The notes below the pieces were generated by a model that made no database searches, had not been told where the DNA came from, and saw only the letters and a list, made by a program, of their open reading frames with translations. The translations under genes were made by a program, and so were the position numbers. Of a stretch of DNA of 64,000 nucleotides, positions 14,192 to 26,814 are shown piece after piece. The stretch spans positions 1-64,000 of the forward strand of contig BJKQ01000020.1 in the NCBI GenBank assembly GCA_006538405.1. Direction: 5' to 3'. The DNA is from Hansfordia pulvinata (taxonomy: Eukaryota; Ascomycota; Sordariomycetes; Xylariales). The stretch's first letter is position 1. Each line of letters starts with the position of its first letter.

Positions 14192-16012
14192 AGTATAAAG
14201 GTATAACCGATAAAATAACGGTAAGGCCGCTTTACGTAATATATAATTTTATGTTTATTATACGTGCTTATATATAATCGCTTTTATATAAAAGCGAGGC
14301 GGTACCGTAAAAGGCGGATATAAACACGTTATAAGGCTTATAACTTATAAGGATAAAAGGGATAATAATCCTTAATTTAAGGAAATCGGCGTTATAACGG
14401 CCGTTATTTAAATTAATTAAGCGTTATAACGTAATATAATTCTTTATAAAACGGGTATTAAACGCTTTTAATTAAGCGTTATATTAATTATTTTATTTTT
14501 TTTTAATTCTTTTAACCTTATATTATTAAGATTTTATTATATCGCGGTTAACTTATTATTTAAGGTTATTATTCTTTTAATAAAGTTAAATATTAAGGTC
14601 ATCTTTAAAGTCGTCCTTTTACTTATCCTTTTATAATAAAACTTAAAAGTGGTTAACTTAACCGAATTAATAAAAATTAAATTAAAGCGAATTAAGGTTA
14701 AAGTGGTGTTAACCTTAAAGAAAAAGGGAAAGGGTAATAAGGCGTTACGTTATATAATAACGTTACTTACGGTTAAGGTTTATATCCGACACGTTAATGA
14801 AATAAGAGCGTTTTAAAAGCGTTTTATTAAGGTTAAAAAGCCGGTTACGCTTTTTATTATTACTTATATTAATACCGGATATAATATTAAGTAAAGTGTA
14901 AGCTTAATTAAGCGTGCTTACAACGGGATTAAAAAGAGTGTTAAACGAGTTTATAACGTTAATAACGATTTATATAAAGTAAAGGAACGCTTATAAGATA
15001 ACTTCGTAACGCGTAACGGCGGCTCTTACTTTAATAGCTTAAACGGTGTTTACAGCCTTTTATAAGGTTAATTATCGGTCCGAATTATAAATTATATAAA
15101 AGAAGGCTTAATATAAAGCGGTAACGTTATCGCTGTTAAAGGAAGTTATATTAAAGACGATAAGTTATTATTATAAATTATTACGGTTATAAGTTAAGAT
15201 TAAGATAAGTACGGTTAAAGGGTTAAGGTCGGTTAAAGCGTTATTATATATAAATTAATTAATATTAAGGTTTTATTAAGTAAAGGCGCGGAAGTCGCGA
15301 AAAGCCTTTATTATACGGCCGAACTTAAAAGTAAGTTAAGCCGCGGTACGACCTTAACTTAAGATTATAACGGCTTTACCTTAATTAACGACCTTAATTA
15401 TATTATATAAAGCGCGGCGAAGCTTCGCGTTATTAACGTAAACATGCGACTTTTAATTATATGTTTTTTTACTTTACTTATACTTTAAATAACCTTTTAT
15501 AACGTTATTAAGCGTGTATTATATAACTTTAATATAAAAGAACTTATTAATATAATTAACGTAAATAACCTTTATATTAATAAGAAATTAACTTTCCTTA
15601 TTATTTAAGTCGTTATTAAAAAAGTAATTATTAAAAGCGCGATCGCGAGGCGGTTACTTATTATTATTATTATTATTATTAAATAAAAAGCCGTTATTAA
15701 CGCTTAAAGCAATACCTTTTAAAGTAAGGTTAATGATAACGGTTATATTAACGTGAAGAAAAGATAAGGCCGTGTTAATAAAAGGAGGAGTTGATATAAA
15801 AGAGGTAAGGATATAATTAAAGGGTTATAAGTGCGTGTTATAAATACGCGATATAAAAAGAAAAATAAAAAGAGGAAAGCTTATAAAACTTAAAATAAAG
15901 ATAAGTAAGGGCGAGGTGGCGAACACGTTATAAAAAGGTAAGTAAATAAAGGCCTTACTTACCGTTTAATAAAAAAGCTTTTACACCGTAACGCGTATTA
16001 ATTAGGTCTTAA

Positions 16013-16185
16013 GGTTTTATTACTTTATACCCGTTACGAGGCCGATAGCGTTAATATAAGGCCTGTGTATAGTATAAAGGTATAACCGCTTTATACTTAT
16101 TATAAGGCTAACAGCGTTAATATAAGTTTTAAGGACGGTATAAGGGTATAACTTATCACGCTTATTATAAGGCGAATTTTTATTA
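16013..16185 (+). repeat. Second array of the 66-bp unit
   Basis: Units begin at 16,013, 16,079 and 16,145 (the last is partial), again with exact 66-bp spacing. They resemble the units at 13,994-14,191 and share a core ending in TTATTATAAGGC. The array lies just upstream of the 3' LTR, so it belongs to the 3' part of the retrotransposon. Confidence 0.75.
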
Positions 16186-16198
16186 AAGCGAGGTTATA

Positions 16199-16349
16199 TA
16201 TTATAAACTTAATCTTTTAACTTAATCTTATAATATATAATTATAGCAGCTCGTAAGCCTTAACGTCTTCCCTTTTTCTTCCTCTTTTAAGGAGAATATT
16301 ACTATATCGACACACTTACGCGGGCACCGTTAATGGTTAATTTATAATA
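16199..16349 (+). repeat. 3' LTR of the gypsy relic
   Basis: This is the 151-bp partner of 8,478-8,628. It is followed by TATCG at 16,350-16,354, identical to the five bases preceding the 5' LTR. Confidence 0.88.
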
Positions 16350-19300
16350 TATCGTAACCTTATTTATAATAATAACCACCCTTTAAGTAATAATAACGAT
16401 AATATAAAATAAATAATTAACACCGATAAACCACGCCGCGCCCGTTTAAGCGCTTATAAGGTTATATATATTTAAAATATATATAACGGTTAATATATCC
16501 TTTATTAAAGTAAAGTATTATTAATTAAAAAGCGTGTATAAAAGTTATATTATATTAAGCTGCTTAAATTACGTTTTAAAGCCGAATCCGCGGCCGGTAT
16601 TATAAGTGCTTTTTATATAAAGCACTTTATAACGTTAAAGTTATATATACTTAAATAGGATAATTAAAGTAACGGATAATTATAATAATTATTATAATAT
16701 TAAATTAATATTAAAATAGTTTATTTATTATTTTTAATTAAAGGTTATAACGTTACTTATATTAAGGTTAATAAACACGTTAAAACGCTTAATTATAATA
16801 ATGAAACGACGTGTATTAATAAGGATAAAGTAAGTAAAAAAGAGTGTAAATATAATCGTAAAGCGCTTATATATAATAAGCGAATTTATATAAATAAAGT
16901 AATATAATATATATAAGCGTTCTTTAATATACTTATTAAGGTTAATACGATTAATAACATTATATTATATACGTACTTTAATACGGTATCCTTATAAGTT
17001 AATCTTTTATTACCCTTTTTAAAAGTTAATATAATTAAGGAACTTATACTTTTATAATTTAAAAAAGGACATTACACGTTTCTTATTTATATAAGTATTA
17101 ATATACGGGCCGTTAAGTATAAAAGTGTAAGTTATATATAGCTTTAAATAAAAGTATAAGGTTAAGAACTTAAGGTTTAAAAAACACGTATGCTTTTTAT
17201 TAAGTATATATAATAATTCCTTAATAATATTATACGCTTTAACTTAAAAGAGTATTAAACGCGTGTAACGCTTAAAGTCCTTAATAAAGTTTATATACTT
17301 AACGTCCTTTATAAGGTTTACCGTATACTCTTAATTAATAAAGTTAATAAATAAGTGCTTTAAATCGTTATTTTAAAGTTAATTAAGGTAATTAAGCTTA
17401 TATATTAACGTTATACCTTTATATAATTATATCTTATTAATTATAAAGCGCGGCACGTTTTTAAAGCCGAAATCGATTTAATAACCCTTTTTATTAATAA
17501 AACGCTTATTAAGCTTATAATTAAATAAGTGATTAAACTTATTTATTATATTAAAAGGGGGGTAACCTTATATAACGTCCTTAAAATTATAAGCTTATAA
17601 AAGTAAGATAAGTTCTTAAAATATATTTAAAAGCTTATTATCGTTATTAAGCTTTATGTTATATTAATAATAAGAAGTAACGTAAAATTTAAGTATATTT
17701 TTATATAATATAATATAATATACTTAAATATAATACGTCGGTTACTTTATATAACTTTAAGTATATTAAATAAGATTATCGCTTTAATAAGCGTGTGTAA
17801 GTAATCTTATAAGTATTATTATAAGGTGTTATTAAAGTAAGATATACGTATAATTAAAAAAAGGTACTTATTAACGAATAATTATATAAGTTAATTTAAA
17901 AAGTATTAAGTCTCTTTTAATCGGACTTTTATATATAAAAATATAATATAAATATATACCTCGCTTATATTTTTAAATTTATTAAGCTTAATATTATAAC
18001 ACTTATAAAGGTTAATAATAAAGAATTATATATATAAGTTTTAAATCACCTTAAATCCGTATATAAAAGTATATCTTATAAAAAAGTTATTATCGATAAT
18101 TATAAGGCTTTTTAAGTGTATAATATAATTATTTATATTGTATAACTTAATAACTTAAATATTAAAGCCGGATATCTTTATTTAACTTTTATAAAAGGAA
18201 AAAGGGGGTTAATCTTTATTAAATAAAAGTTTATCTTATCGGATATTATTATTAAGCTAATTAAAACTTTAAATGTTATTCTTTAAAAGTTAATATAAAT
18301 AGTTATTAATATTATTATAATTAACGGCGCGCTTTAAGTGTTAAAACGCTTTATTAAAAGTTTAACCTTTTTTAATTAAGTTATTATTTATCTTAAGTGA
18401 TTTAATTAACTTTTAAGTACGCTTAATATTTAAGTAAGTTATAATATTAAATAATCGCTTTAAGCAGGTTAAAAGTATAAATAAGTTAAAGGGAAAGGCT
18501 TTAAAAATTATCTTAATTTAAGTATTAAAATTAAGGTAATTTTTAATAAGTATTTATATTAATCTTAATAAAGTGTAATGTTTAAAACGTACGGTAAGTG
18601 TAAGTAAAGTTAAATATAACTTATAATTACTTAATAATTATAATAATAATACTTTTATATATAAGTAATTCATCGTATTAAGCCTTTTTTAAGGGTTTAA
18701 AATATTTTAATTAATCTTATAAAAACGGGTCGATTTCCTTATTAAGGTAATAAGGAATTTATATCTTATTTTTATATTATTAAAGTAAAAAAGTGTATTT
18801 ATTAATAACGTTATTATCGTTATTTAATTAATTAATTTATTATATATTATTACTTACTTATTAACTTACGTGTTTAATAAGACTTAAAATGTTAAGTTAA
18901 GTTTAAAGTAATAATTAATAAAAGGTTAATTTAATATTAAAGATACTTTTAAAGTTAAATAATTTATTATCTTTATTATCTTTATTTAAGTCCGGCGTCC
19001 TTATATTAAAGTAAGTAATTCACGGCGCGGTTAAAGGTAATATAAGCGGAATAAATAAGGTAAGTCTTTAAGTTAAAAAAGGGTTTTAATAAGGTGATTA
19101 TATTATATAAGTTAATACTTTAAGGTTAAAGTTACTTTTTATTTATCTCGTATATATATATATAAGGTTAATAAGCGTTAACGTAAATATACTTAATAAA
19201 CTCTTATTTATTAATACCTTATAATTATTATAATAAAAGTCGTAATCTTAACCTTTATTTATATATTCTTATTTAATTTAATTATTATTAAGTTTATCTT

Positions 19301-21953
19301 TAAAATATAATATAAAAAGTAAATCTTTTAAAGGTTAATAAATGTCTTATATATACGTGTTTTCTTTTATTATATTATTAATTTATACCTTATTATTAAG
19401 ATTAAGCGGGATATAAAAGCTTTCTTATATAAGTGTTAAGGTATTTCTTATTTTATTAATAAGCGAGCCGTTATTTTTAAAGGGTGTTATACTTTTTAAG
19501 ATCTTTAATATTAATCTTTTTACTTAAAGTTAACTTTATTAAGCGGTTAATATAATAAATACTTTTAATAATAAATAAAAATACTTATTTTATAATTATA
19601 TTATTAAGGTAATATCGGTTATCTTAATATTATTAAAAGCAGTAGTTATTATATTTATATTATTATTACTCGCTTTAAACTCGCTTTTTATTTTAAAAAT
19701 AAATAATATTATAATAAAGGCATTATTATTAATAATATTAATATCGATGCCCGCGTCCGATAATAAGTTTAAGTTATTAATTATAATAATTTTATTTTTT
19801 AAGTGCGTTATAATATAACTTAATATTAAGTATAATAAAAAGTATAAAGAATATATTAATAAAAAGGCTTTTAAAAGGCTTAAATATAAGGTTTATAATA
19901 TCTTATAATACGGTTAAAGGAATATATAATTAATAATAAATAATTTATAAATAAAGGTTAATTATAGCTTAATATTAAATAAGCGATTATTATAAAGTGA
20001 TAAAGTTAACTTAAAAATTAAGGCGCGGGTTAAGTTATAAAGCGATTATTTTTAATATAAGGTTACCTTATTAAATAATCTTTAAGTTATAATTTTATAA
20101 CTTAAGTTTAATATTTTTATTATATAAATCGATAACGTTATTAATTAAAGCGCTTATTAATAATTAAGAGTGGTTAATAAAGGTTAAAATAAGGCTTTAT
20201 TACCGTTTAAGCGGTGTAAAAGTGTAAACGATCTTATACTTTTTAAGTTAATATTAACGTTATAATATAAAGGTTAAAATAAAGCTTATTAAAGTAAAGG
20301 ATAATTAAAGGTTAAATTAAAAATTATAAAAATTAACTTATTAATCGCGGAGCTTATTATATATATTTTTTAATTAATTATTATTTAATATACGTGATTT
20401 AATATACGTTTTATTAATTAATTATAAGTTTTAAACTTAAGCTCGATGTTTTCGCTTTAATATAAATTAAGTCTTATTAAGGCTTATAATTATAAATAAC
20501 GACTTAATATTACGTAAAGCGTAAGGTATATTATATTTTAAAGTAAAAATAAAGTCGATTATTAATAATATTAATTTAATATAAACTTAAATACGCTTAA
20601 ATTAAGGGTGTAATAATAAGGGTTAAAGTAAGTTACTTATTTTATATTAAAATATTAATTACTGCTTTTTATTATAAGATAATCGTTACTTATTATAAGG
20701 ATAATCTTATACTTAATAAAGGTAAAGGTAATATTAATAAGTAAAAGTAAATAAATATAATATTAAAGGTTTATTTATTTTATAAAGTGCTTTATTCGCG
20801 ATCTTTAATTTAAATTACACATTTTATATTATAATTAAATTAAGCCTTATAAATGATTTAAGCTTATTAATAAGCATAAGCCGTGTCCCTTTTCTTTTTA
20901 TTACGTTCAGCGTTTATAATAAGTATAATAACTTAAAGTCGTCTTATTACTTTACGGTAAGGTTATATAATCGAAATTACTTAAATCTTTAATATAAGGC
21001 TATATAAATATATATTTATAAGGTGATATTAACCTTTAAAATACGAATTTTATTATATTAAAAAGTATTTAAATATTAATAAATAATATTAAGTTATTAA
21101 AAGATCTTATAACTTTTATTATAAACTTAATTATATTTATATAAGGCTTATATTATACTTATTTACTTAATTAATTTTCGTTTTATTCTTTATTTACCCT
21201 TTTATTTTATATAAATATATATATAACGGCTGGCCCGTTAATATTAATTAAGTAATAAGCTTAATATCTATAAACTTTACTTTAATTAATTAATAATATA
21301 ATATTAAGTTTCTTTATAAAAGAATAAGGATTTTATAATTACTTTTTATTTTTTATAAGGATACGTAAGGTTAAATATTTAAAAGCGGGTGTTTCGTGTA
21401 TTTATTAATCTTAATAACTTATAAATAACGGTCTTTTCTTAATTTACTTAAATAATTAATATATATATATATTAATTATTAAAAGTGTTTATTAATCACC
21501 TTTAAAAATTAACCTGGTTTAATTTAATAATATAACTTAATTATATTTAAGTATTTATTAAATAATTTATTATTAATATAAATTTAAGCGTTTAAAAACT
21601 ATCTTAATATTATTTATATTAAGGCAGATTTTAAAAAGGGAGTTAATAAGTGGTTTACTTATTTAATAAAAGGGATTATAATATACGATTAATACGTATA
21701 AAGTGCTTAAAGACTTAACTTAATATTAAATAAGGAATTAATATATTAATTTATTAAATAAAAAGGGTAATATTTATTTATTAATCATATATTATACGTA
21801 TATAATAATATTTATAATTATATATTAAATAACTTTAATCCGATTAAGTTATTAAGCACGTATATTATATTATAAGCCTTACTCGTTTTTATAATTAATT
21901 AATAAAAGAGATCGTGTAATAATATTAAAATATATAATAATAACTTATTAAGG

Positions 21954-23090
21954 TAAATTAATAAAAAAGCGATATATCTTTTATTTATTTTTATAACTTA
22001 ATAATAATAAGGGTCGCGCCGTAATGTTAATATATATATAATTAAGATATTAAAGCGGATTAATAAAAGGGTAATATAATACTTATTTACTTTTAAAATT
22101 AAGTAATAATAAGGAATAAATAATAACGCTTAAATATATATAATAAAAAAGTTAAAACGGACCGATAAAAAGGGTAATATATCCTTTATTTACTTTTACA
22201 GTTAAGTAATAATAAAGGTCGTACCGCGGTGTTTAAATATAAATAATAAAAAAGTTAAAATAAATTAATAAAAAAGTGATATATCTTTTATTTATTTTTA
22301 TAATTAAATAAATAAAGGTCGCGTTATAATATTAATATATATATAATTAAAATATTAAGGCTATTTACTTTTAAAATTAAGTAATAATAAAGAACGGGTA
22401 ACGGCGCTTATATATATATAATAAAAAAGTCGAGATAAACCGATAAAAGCGGCGATATATCTTTTATTTACTTTTATAATTAAATAATAATAAAGGTCGC
22501 GTTACGGTGTTTAAATATAAATAATAAAAAAATTAAGGTAAACCGATAAAAAAGGCGATATATCTTTTATTTACTTTTATAATTAAATAATAATAAGGGT
22601 CACGCCGTGGTGTTTAAACGTAAATAATAAAAAAGTTAAAATAAATTAATAAAAAGGTAATATATCTTTTATTTATTTTTACGGTTAAATAAATAAGGGT
22701 CGCGCTATAATGTTAATATATATATAATTAAAATATTAAGGTTATTTACTTTTAAAGTTAAGTAATAATAAAGAATAAGTAATAACGCTTATATATATAT
22801 AATAAAAAAGTTAAAGCGGATTAATAAAAAGGCAATATATCCTTTATTTACTTTTATAATTAAGTAATAATAAGGATCGTATTATAACGCTTATATGTAT
22901 AAAGTTTAAAAATAAAAGTAAATAAATAATAAAAAGTAATATAAAACTTACTTACTTTAATAATAAAGTAATAATATAAAACACGTAACGGCGTTTATAC
23001 GTATTTAATTTAAAATTAAAATAAATAAATAATAAAAAGTAATATAAGCCTTACTTACTTTTATAATTAAATAATAATAAGGTTAATAAC
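21954..23090. repeat. Minisatellite, about 100-103-bp unit, roughly ten copies
   Basis: A unit containing ATTAATAAAAAAGYGATAT, CTTTTATTTACTTTTAT and TAATAATAAGGGTCGCG-like words recurs with spacing of 100-103 bp (for example starts near 21,971, 22,071, 22,174 and 22,276). Some shorter hybrid units give 175-176-bp steps. Copies differ mainly by C/T and G/A, as RIP on a tandem array would give. No coding potential. Confidence 0.85.
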
Positions 23091-23420
23091 ACCGTAATTA
23101 TATACTTTAAAATATAAAAAAAGTAATATATTAAATATAATATTATATTAATTATATATAAGTAAAGAGCGGGGTTAAATAAGGGCTTAAATGTAACGCT
23201 TAACAGTTTTTAACTATTTATATAAAGAATAATAAGGGCGCCGACTCGATATTAATTATAAGATAAGGAAGGTGATATCTCTTAACTTAAATTTAGCTTA
23301 AGATAAGTAAACGAAGTAAAAAAATAAAAGGAAAGATAATAATAATTTAATTGGTTAAACGTTAAAAGGTGAAGGTTTATATAAGTAACCTTAACCCGAT
23401 TTTAAAGAAGATAACTTATT

Positions 23421-24200
23421 AAAGTAAATTAATAAAAAAGCGATATATCCTTTATTTACTTTTATAATTTAATAATAATAAAAGTCGTATTATAATATTA
23501 ATATATATATAATAAAAATATTAAAGCGGATTAATAAAAGGGTAATAAAATACTTATTTACTTTTAAAGTTAAGTAATAATAAAGAATAAATAATAATAT
23601 ATATATATATATAATAAAAAAAGTTAAAGTAAATTAATAAAAAGGGCGATATATCCTTTATTTACTTTTATAATTAAGTAATAATAAAGGTCGCGCTATA
23701 ATATTTAAATATAAATAATAAAAAAGTTAAGGTAAATTAATAAAAAAGTAATATATTTTTTATTTACTTTTATAATTAAATAAATAAGGGTCGCGCCGCG
23801 GTATTAATATATATATAATTAAAATATTAAAGTTATTTACTTTTAAAATTAAATAATAATAAGGTTAATAATATTATAATTATATACTTTAAAATATAAA
23901 AAAGAATAATATATTAAATATAATATTATATTAATTATATATAAATAAAAGAGCGGGGTTATATAAAGGCTTAAATATAACGCTTAATAGTTTTTAATTA
24001 TTTATATAAAGAATAATAAAGGCGTTAACTCGATATTAATTATAAGATAAAAAAAGTGATATCTTTTAACTTAAATTCAGTTTAAAATAAGTAAACGAAG
24101 TAAAAGAATAAAAGGAAAGATAATAATGGTTTAATTAACTGGATTTTAAAAGGTGAATTTTTATATAAGTAACCTTAACCCGATTTTAAAGAAAATAAGT
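23421..24200. repeat. Higher-order duplicate: array segment plus 330-bp flank
   Basis: The minisatellite restarts at about 23,421 and ends near 23,860. It is followed by a roughly 330-bp flank (about 23,870-24,200) that matches the flank of the first array (about 23,090-23,410). Landmarks such as AGAGCGGGGTTA, ACTCGATATTAATTATAAG and CCTTAACCCGATTTTAAAG recur with an offset of about 784 bp. The array and its right flank were therefore duplicated together before or during RIP. Confidence 0.82.
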
Positions 24201-25440
24201 ATTATTTCCTTTTTACGATTTAACGGTTATAAAAAAGGAAAGTCTTATAAGCTACCGGTTATTAAAGGGTAAAGCCTTAACCTTATTATAAAATATTAAT
24301 AATCATAATTAATTGCTTATACCTTATAAAAGGTATAATAGTTTTCCCTTTTTATATAAATAAGATAATTATAATTAAATAATATAAAAGGGACGGACCT
24401 CTTTAAGTTACCGATCTACCCGTATATATCACTTTAAGCCTTATTTATATTAAGTACGATTTTATTATTTATATTACTTTAAATAACCGTTAAGTTAAAG
24501 GCCTTTTAACTTTTTATTTACCTTTTTCCCCCCTTTTTTTCTTTTTTTATTTTACTTATACGTTATATAAGAGAACAGCCCGTTTATACCGTATAAGGAA
24601 GGCTTAATAATAAAAGAGAATATCTTTAAATAAGGTGGTGCTTACTTTAACTTGATATATTATATATTAAGTAATTAAATCTTAAAACTGTTTTAATTAA
24701 AAGCGTTTAAGATTAATAAGATATTAATAAAAGTTATATATTCTTTCTTTTCGTAATCACTTTAAGCGCGTATAAATTTGCTTGACTAGTAAAGTTAAAT
24801 TAATTTAAAAAGTTAAACGAAATTAAAGGAAAAGATTTATTTATATGTTATATATTTAATTATTAAAATTAGTAAGTCTTATAAATAAATAAGTAAACTT
24901 AAAATTATTAATATAATAAAATAAGAAAGTAAATTAATATTTATTCTCAATATAAAGATAATAATAAATTGCGAAAACCTTTAACGTTAATTATATATTA
25001 ATAAGTATAAATCTTCATATAAAGATCATATTATATATTTATTTAAATTAACTTTTAATAAAAACTTGATAATTTTATTATTAATGGCTTTTCTTTTAAT
25101 ATTTTTTTTAACTTTAATACCTATATATTAATTATATCTTACTTAATAACGTTTTTAATAAAATTCATTTTTTATTACTTAATCTTACTTTTTTTAAGAA
25201 CTGCTTACTTAATAAGACCGAAGCGTTTTTATATATACTTATTTTTAGTTAAATATTATTTATTATATTTATTATTACTTATTCTTTATTTTAAGTACCC
25301 GTAAGTACTTATTTTAATATGCTTATAAGTTAAGCAGTTTTTAAATTACCCGTGCTAAAAGAACTGCATTTTAAGTACTTAATCCATTAAACTGGGTCTT
25401 AATAAGTATTTATAAGTCTTTATATATAAACCTTAATCAT

Positions 25441-26286
25441 AAGCGTTCTAAACTCGGATCACTAAGGGGGATAAGGGCTCATGTTTCTACGCTATGCTTT
25501 TAAATAGGTATAAAAGTACCGTGCGTTCCGAGCTGAGTTTGTGAGATATAAGATTGAAGGTTGTTCGTTACCCTGTCAAATCTCAGGTGCACGACACTAG
25601 CACTATTAATAGTGAGTCTCCATAGCTGAACACGGCTGCTTAATACCAGCTGATGGACCCTGGCGCGTTCACGTCGGTGGGCGGGATTCCGTTTTTAAAC
25701 ATTCGACTCAAGCAGCCGCACGCATGGCAAAGTTTTCTCCCAGCCTCAGTCCAATTTCGCCTCCCACCACTATTATGTTCGCGAATCAAACATCAAGCCA
25801 TTAGCGATGACCCCACTATGGGCACTTCAAGGACCATGCTGGCAGTGACGGTCAATAGACACCTCCCGCTGTATCCGGACCCCTAGTCTCAGGTGAAGCC
25901 TCAGCATGGTCCACGTTAAACGAGGCGTGAATATACTTGTTACTGACCAGGTGGCAGGTATGAGAATATGTTACTTTAATTAATTTAGAACTGACGCCAC
26001 TTGTTCGCAGGCGACCTGCCTGGGTCCCAGATTAATCTCAAACTCACCTGGGAGAACATTGGCACGGTGTGAGCACCATTGTCCCGTAGCTCTTCGTAAG
26101 ATGAGCTGCTACCAAGCCAGCCAAGAGAGTTGAATATAAAAGCGGCCATCACCGCCTGATTTACAACTCTCCAACACACGCTCCCTGCAACACGATTTCT
26201 TTTACCACCTTCAGCTTTCCTTTTCGACCACTGAGCTTAAACTGCACTTGATTTGCTAGAGTATCCGAGAGCTTAAAACCATCACC
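25441..26286. other. Transition to normal-composition DNA; promoter region of the first secreted-protein gene
   Basis: Composition changes from AT-rich to balanced within about 100 bp. I see no convincing gene before 26,287. A small plus-strand ORF at 25,653-25,886 has no recognisable features. A perfect 14-bp palindrome (CACTATTAATAGTG) lies at 25,601-25,614. The last 150 bp contain a TATA box and pyrimidine-rich leader serving the next gene. Confidence 0.6.
26135..26141 (+). promoter_or_regulatory. TATA box upstream of the cysteine-rich secreted protein gene
   Basis: TATAAAA lies about 150 bp before the ATG at 26,287. A pyrimidine-rich, AC-rich leader follows that would suit the 5' UTR. 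The distance leaves room for a transcript start near 26,165 and a leader of about 120 nt. Confidence 0.5.
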
Positions 26287-26814
26287 ATGCAGATCTCTAA
26301 GATTGCCGCTGCCGGTTTCTTGCTCTTGCCGCAGTTGACCTGGGGCAAAGTTACAGTAAGTTATAAAGCCAGACAAGCATTAGTCTAACGCGATAGACAA
26401 GCCAGCACAACCCCCCGAGTCACTTGAATAGAAGTAGGAAGCTCATACTTAGGGGGAAAACAGGTCGACGACGCTATTGGCATCTTCCAAAGCCTGAAAC
26501 ATGAACCTCAAAGCTACGACATAGTGTCCGAGCATGCAGTTACGCGATACAGCTCCGACACCGGCCGCCCGATCGACAGAGCCCTGATCAGTGAAGATGA
26601 ACACGACGCTATCCAGGAGTACATGGATGCTGCAGCGGCCAACGCTCGGCAGATCCAGGTTCGCTCTGAATTGAGCCGTAAGGATGGATATGCCAGGCGA
26701 TCGATCAACGGAAATTGCCCTTACAAGACGTGCGCATCCCTGAGTGAATGTGGCGCAGCCTGCAACTCTTGCGGCACGACGCAGCCAAATGATAGTACTA
26801 AGCGCTGCGTTTAA
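26287..26814 (+). CDS. Small secreted prepro-protein with six-cysteine C-terminal tail (candidate effector)
   Basis: Proposed exons are 26,287-26,355 and 26,464-26,814, joined by a 108-nt phase-0 intron (GTAAGT...CAG, with CTAAC inside), giving 139 residues. Exon 1 encodes Met plus a hydrophobic core (AAAGFLLLPQ) typical of a signal peptide and ends shortly after the likely cleavage region. The middle is hydrophilic, rich in Asp, Glu and Arg. A dibasic ARR precedes the last 35 or so residues, which hold all six cysteines of the tail with spacing C-x4-C-x5-C-x3-C-x2-C-x11-C. This suggests signal peptide, pro-region, Kex2-type cleavage and a disulphide-rich mini-protein exported outside the cell. 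I do not recognise the family. The gene lies between the large RIP block and a second AT-rich tract. A host-interaction or antimicrobial role is inference only. Confidence 0.68.

Larger units (their letters stand above)
8478..16349 (+). mobile_element. RIP-inactivated Ty3/gypsy LTR retrotransposon, 7.87 kb
   Basis: Two 151-bp direct repeats (8,478-8,628 and 16,199-16,349) bound the element. The outermost bases read TG...TA at the 5' copy and TA...TA at the 3' copy, as expected for TG...CA ends after RIP. The 5-bp word TATCG stands immediately before the 5' LTR (8,473-8,477) and immediately after the 3' LTR (16,350-16,354), a classic target-site duplication. A reverse transcriptase relic in the same orientation lies at about 11,137-11,334. 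A purine-rich stretch just before the 3' LTR could be the polypurine tract. No primer-binding site is recognisable after mutation. The coding region is closed by many stops, so the copy is dead. Confidence 0.88.
82..25440. repeat. RIP-degraded, AT-rich subtelomeric repeat block
   Basis: This 25-kb tract is overwhelmingly A+T and rich in TTAA/TATA words. CpA and TpG are scarce, while CpG and G or C runs survive. It contains no ORF of 60 codons or more on either strand. That pattern is what RIP leaves, by C-to-T change mainly at CpA, in duplicated DNA of Pezizomycotina. Inside it I can resolve one LTR retrotransposon and a tandem array, listed separately. The remaining stretches (about 82-8,472, 16,355-21,950 and 24,200-25,440) are presumably other dead repeats, but I could not assign them to a family. 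The boundary to normal composition lies near 25,440. Confidence 0.93.

Noticed and set aside
21954..24200. CRISPR-like array
   Set aside because: Units are 100 bp of similar sequence without the short-repeat/unique-spacer alternation, and the organism is a fungus.
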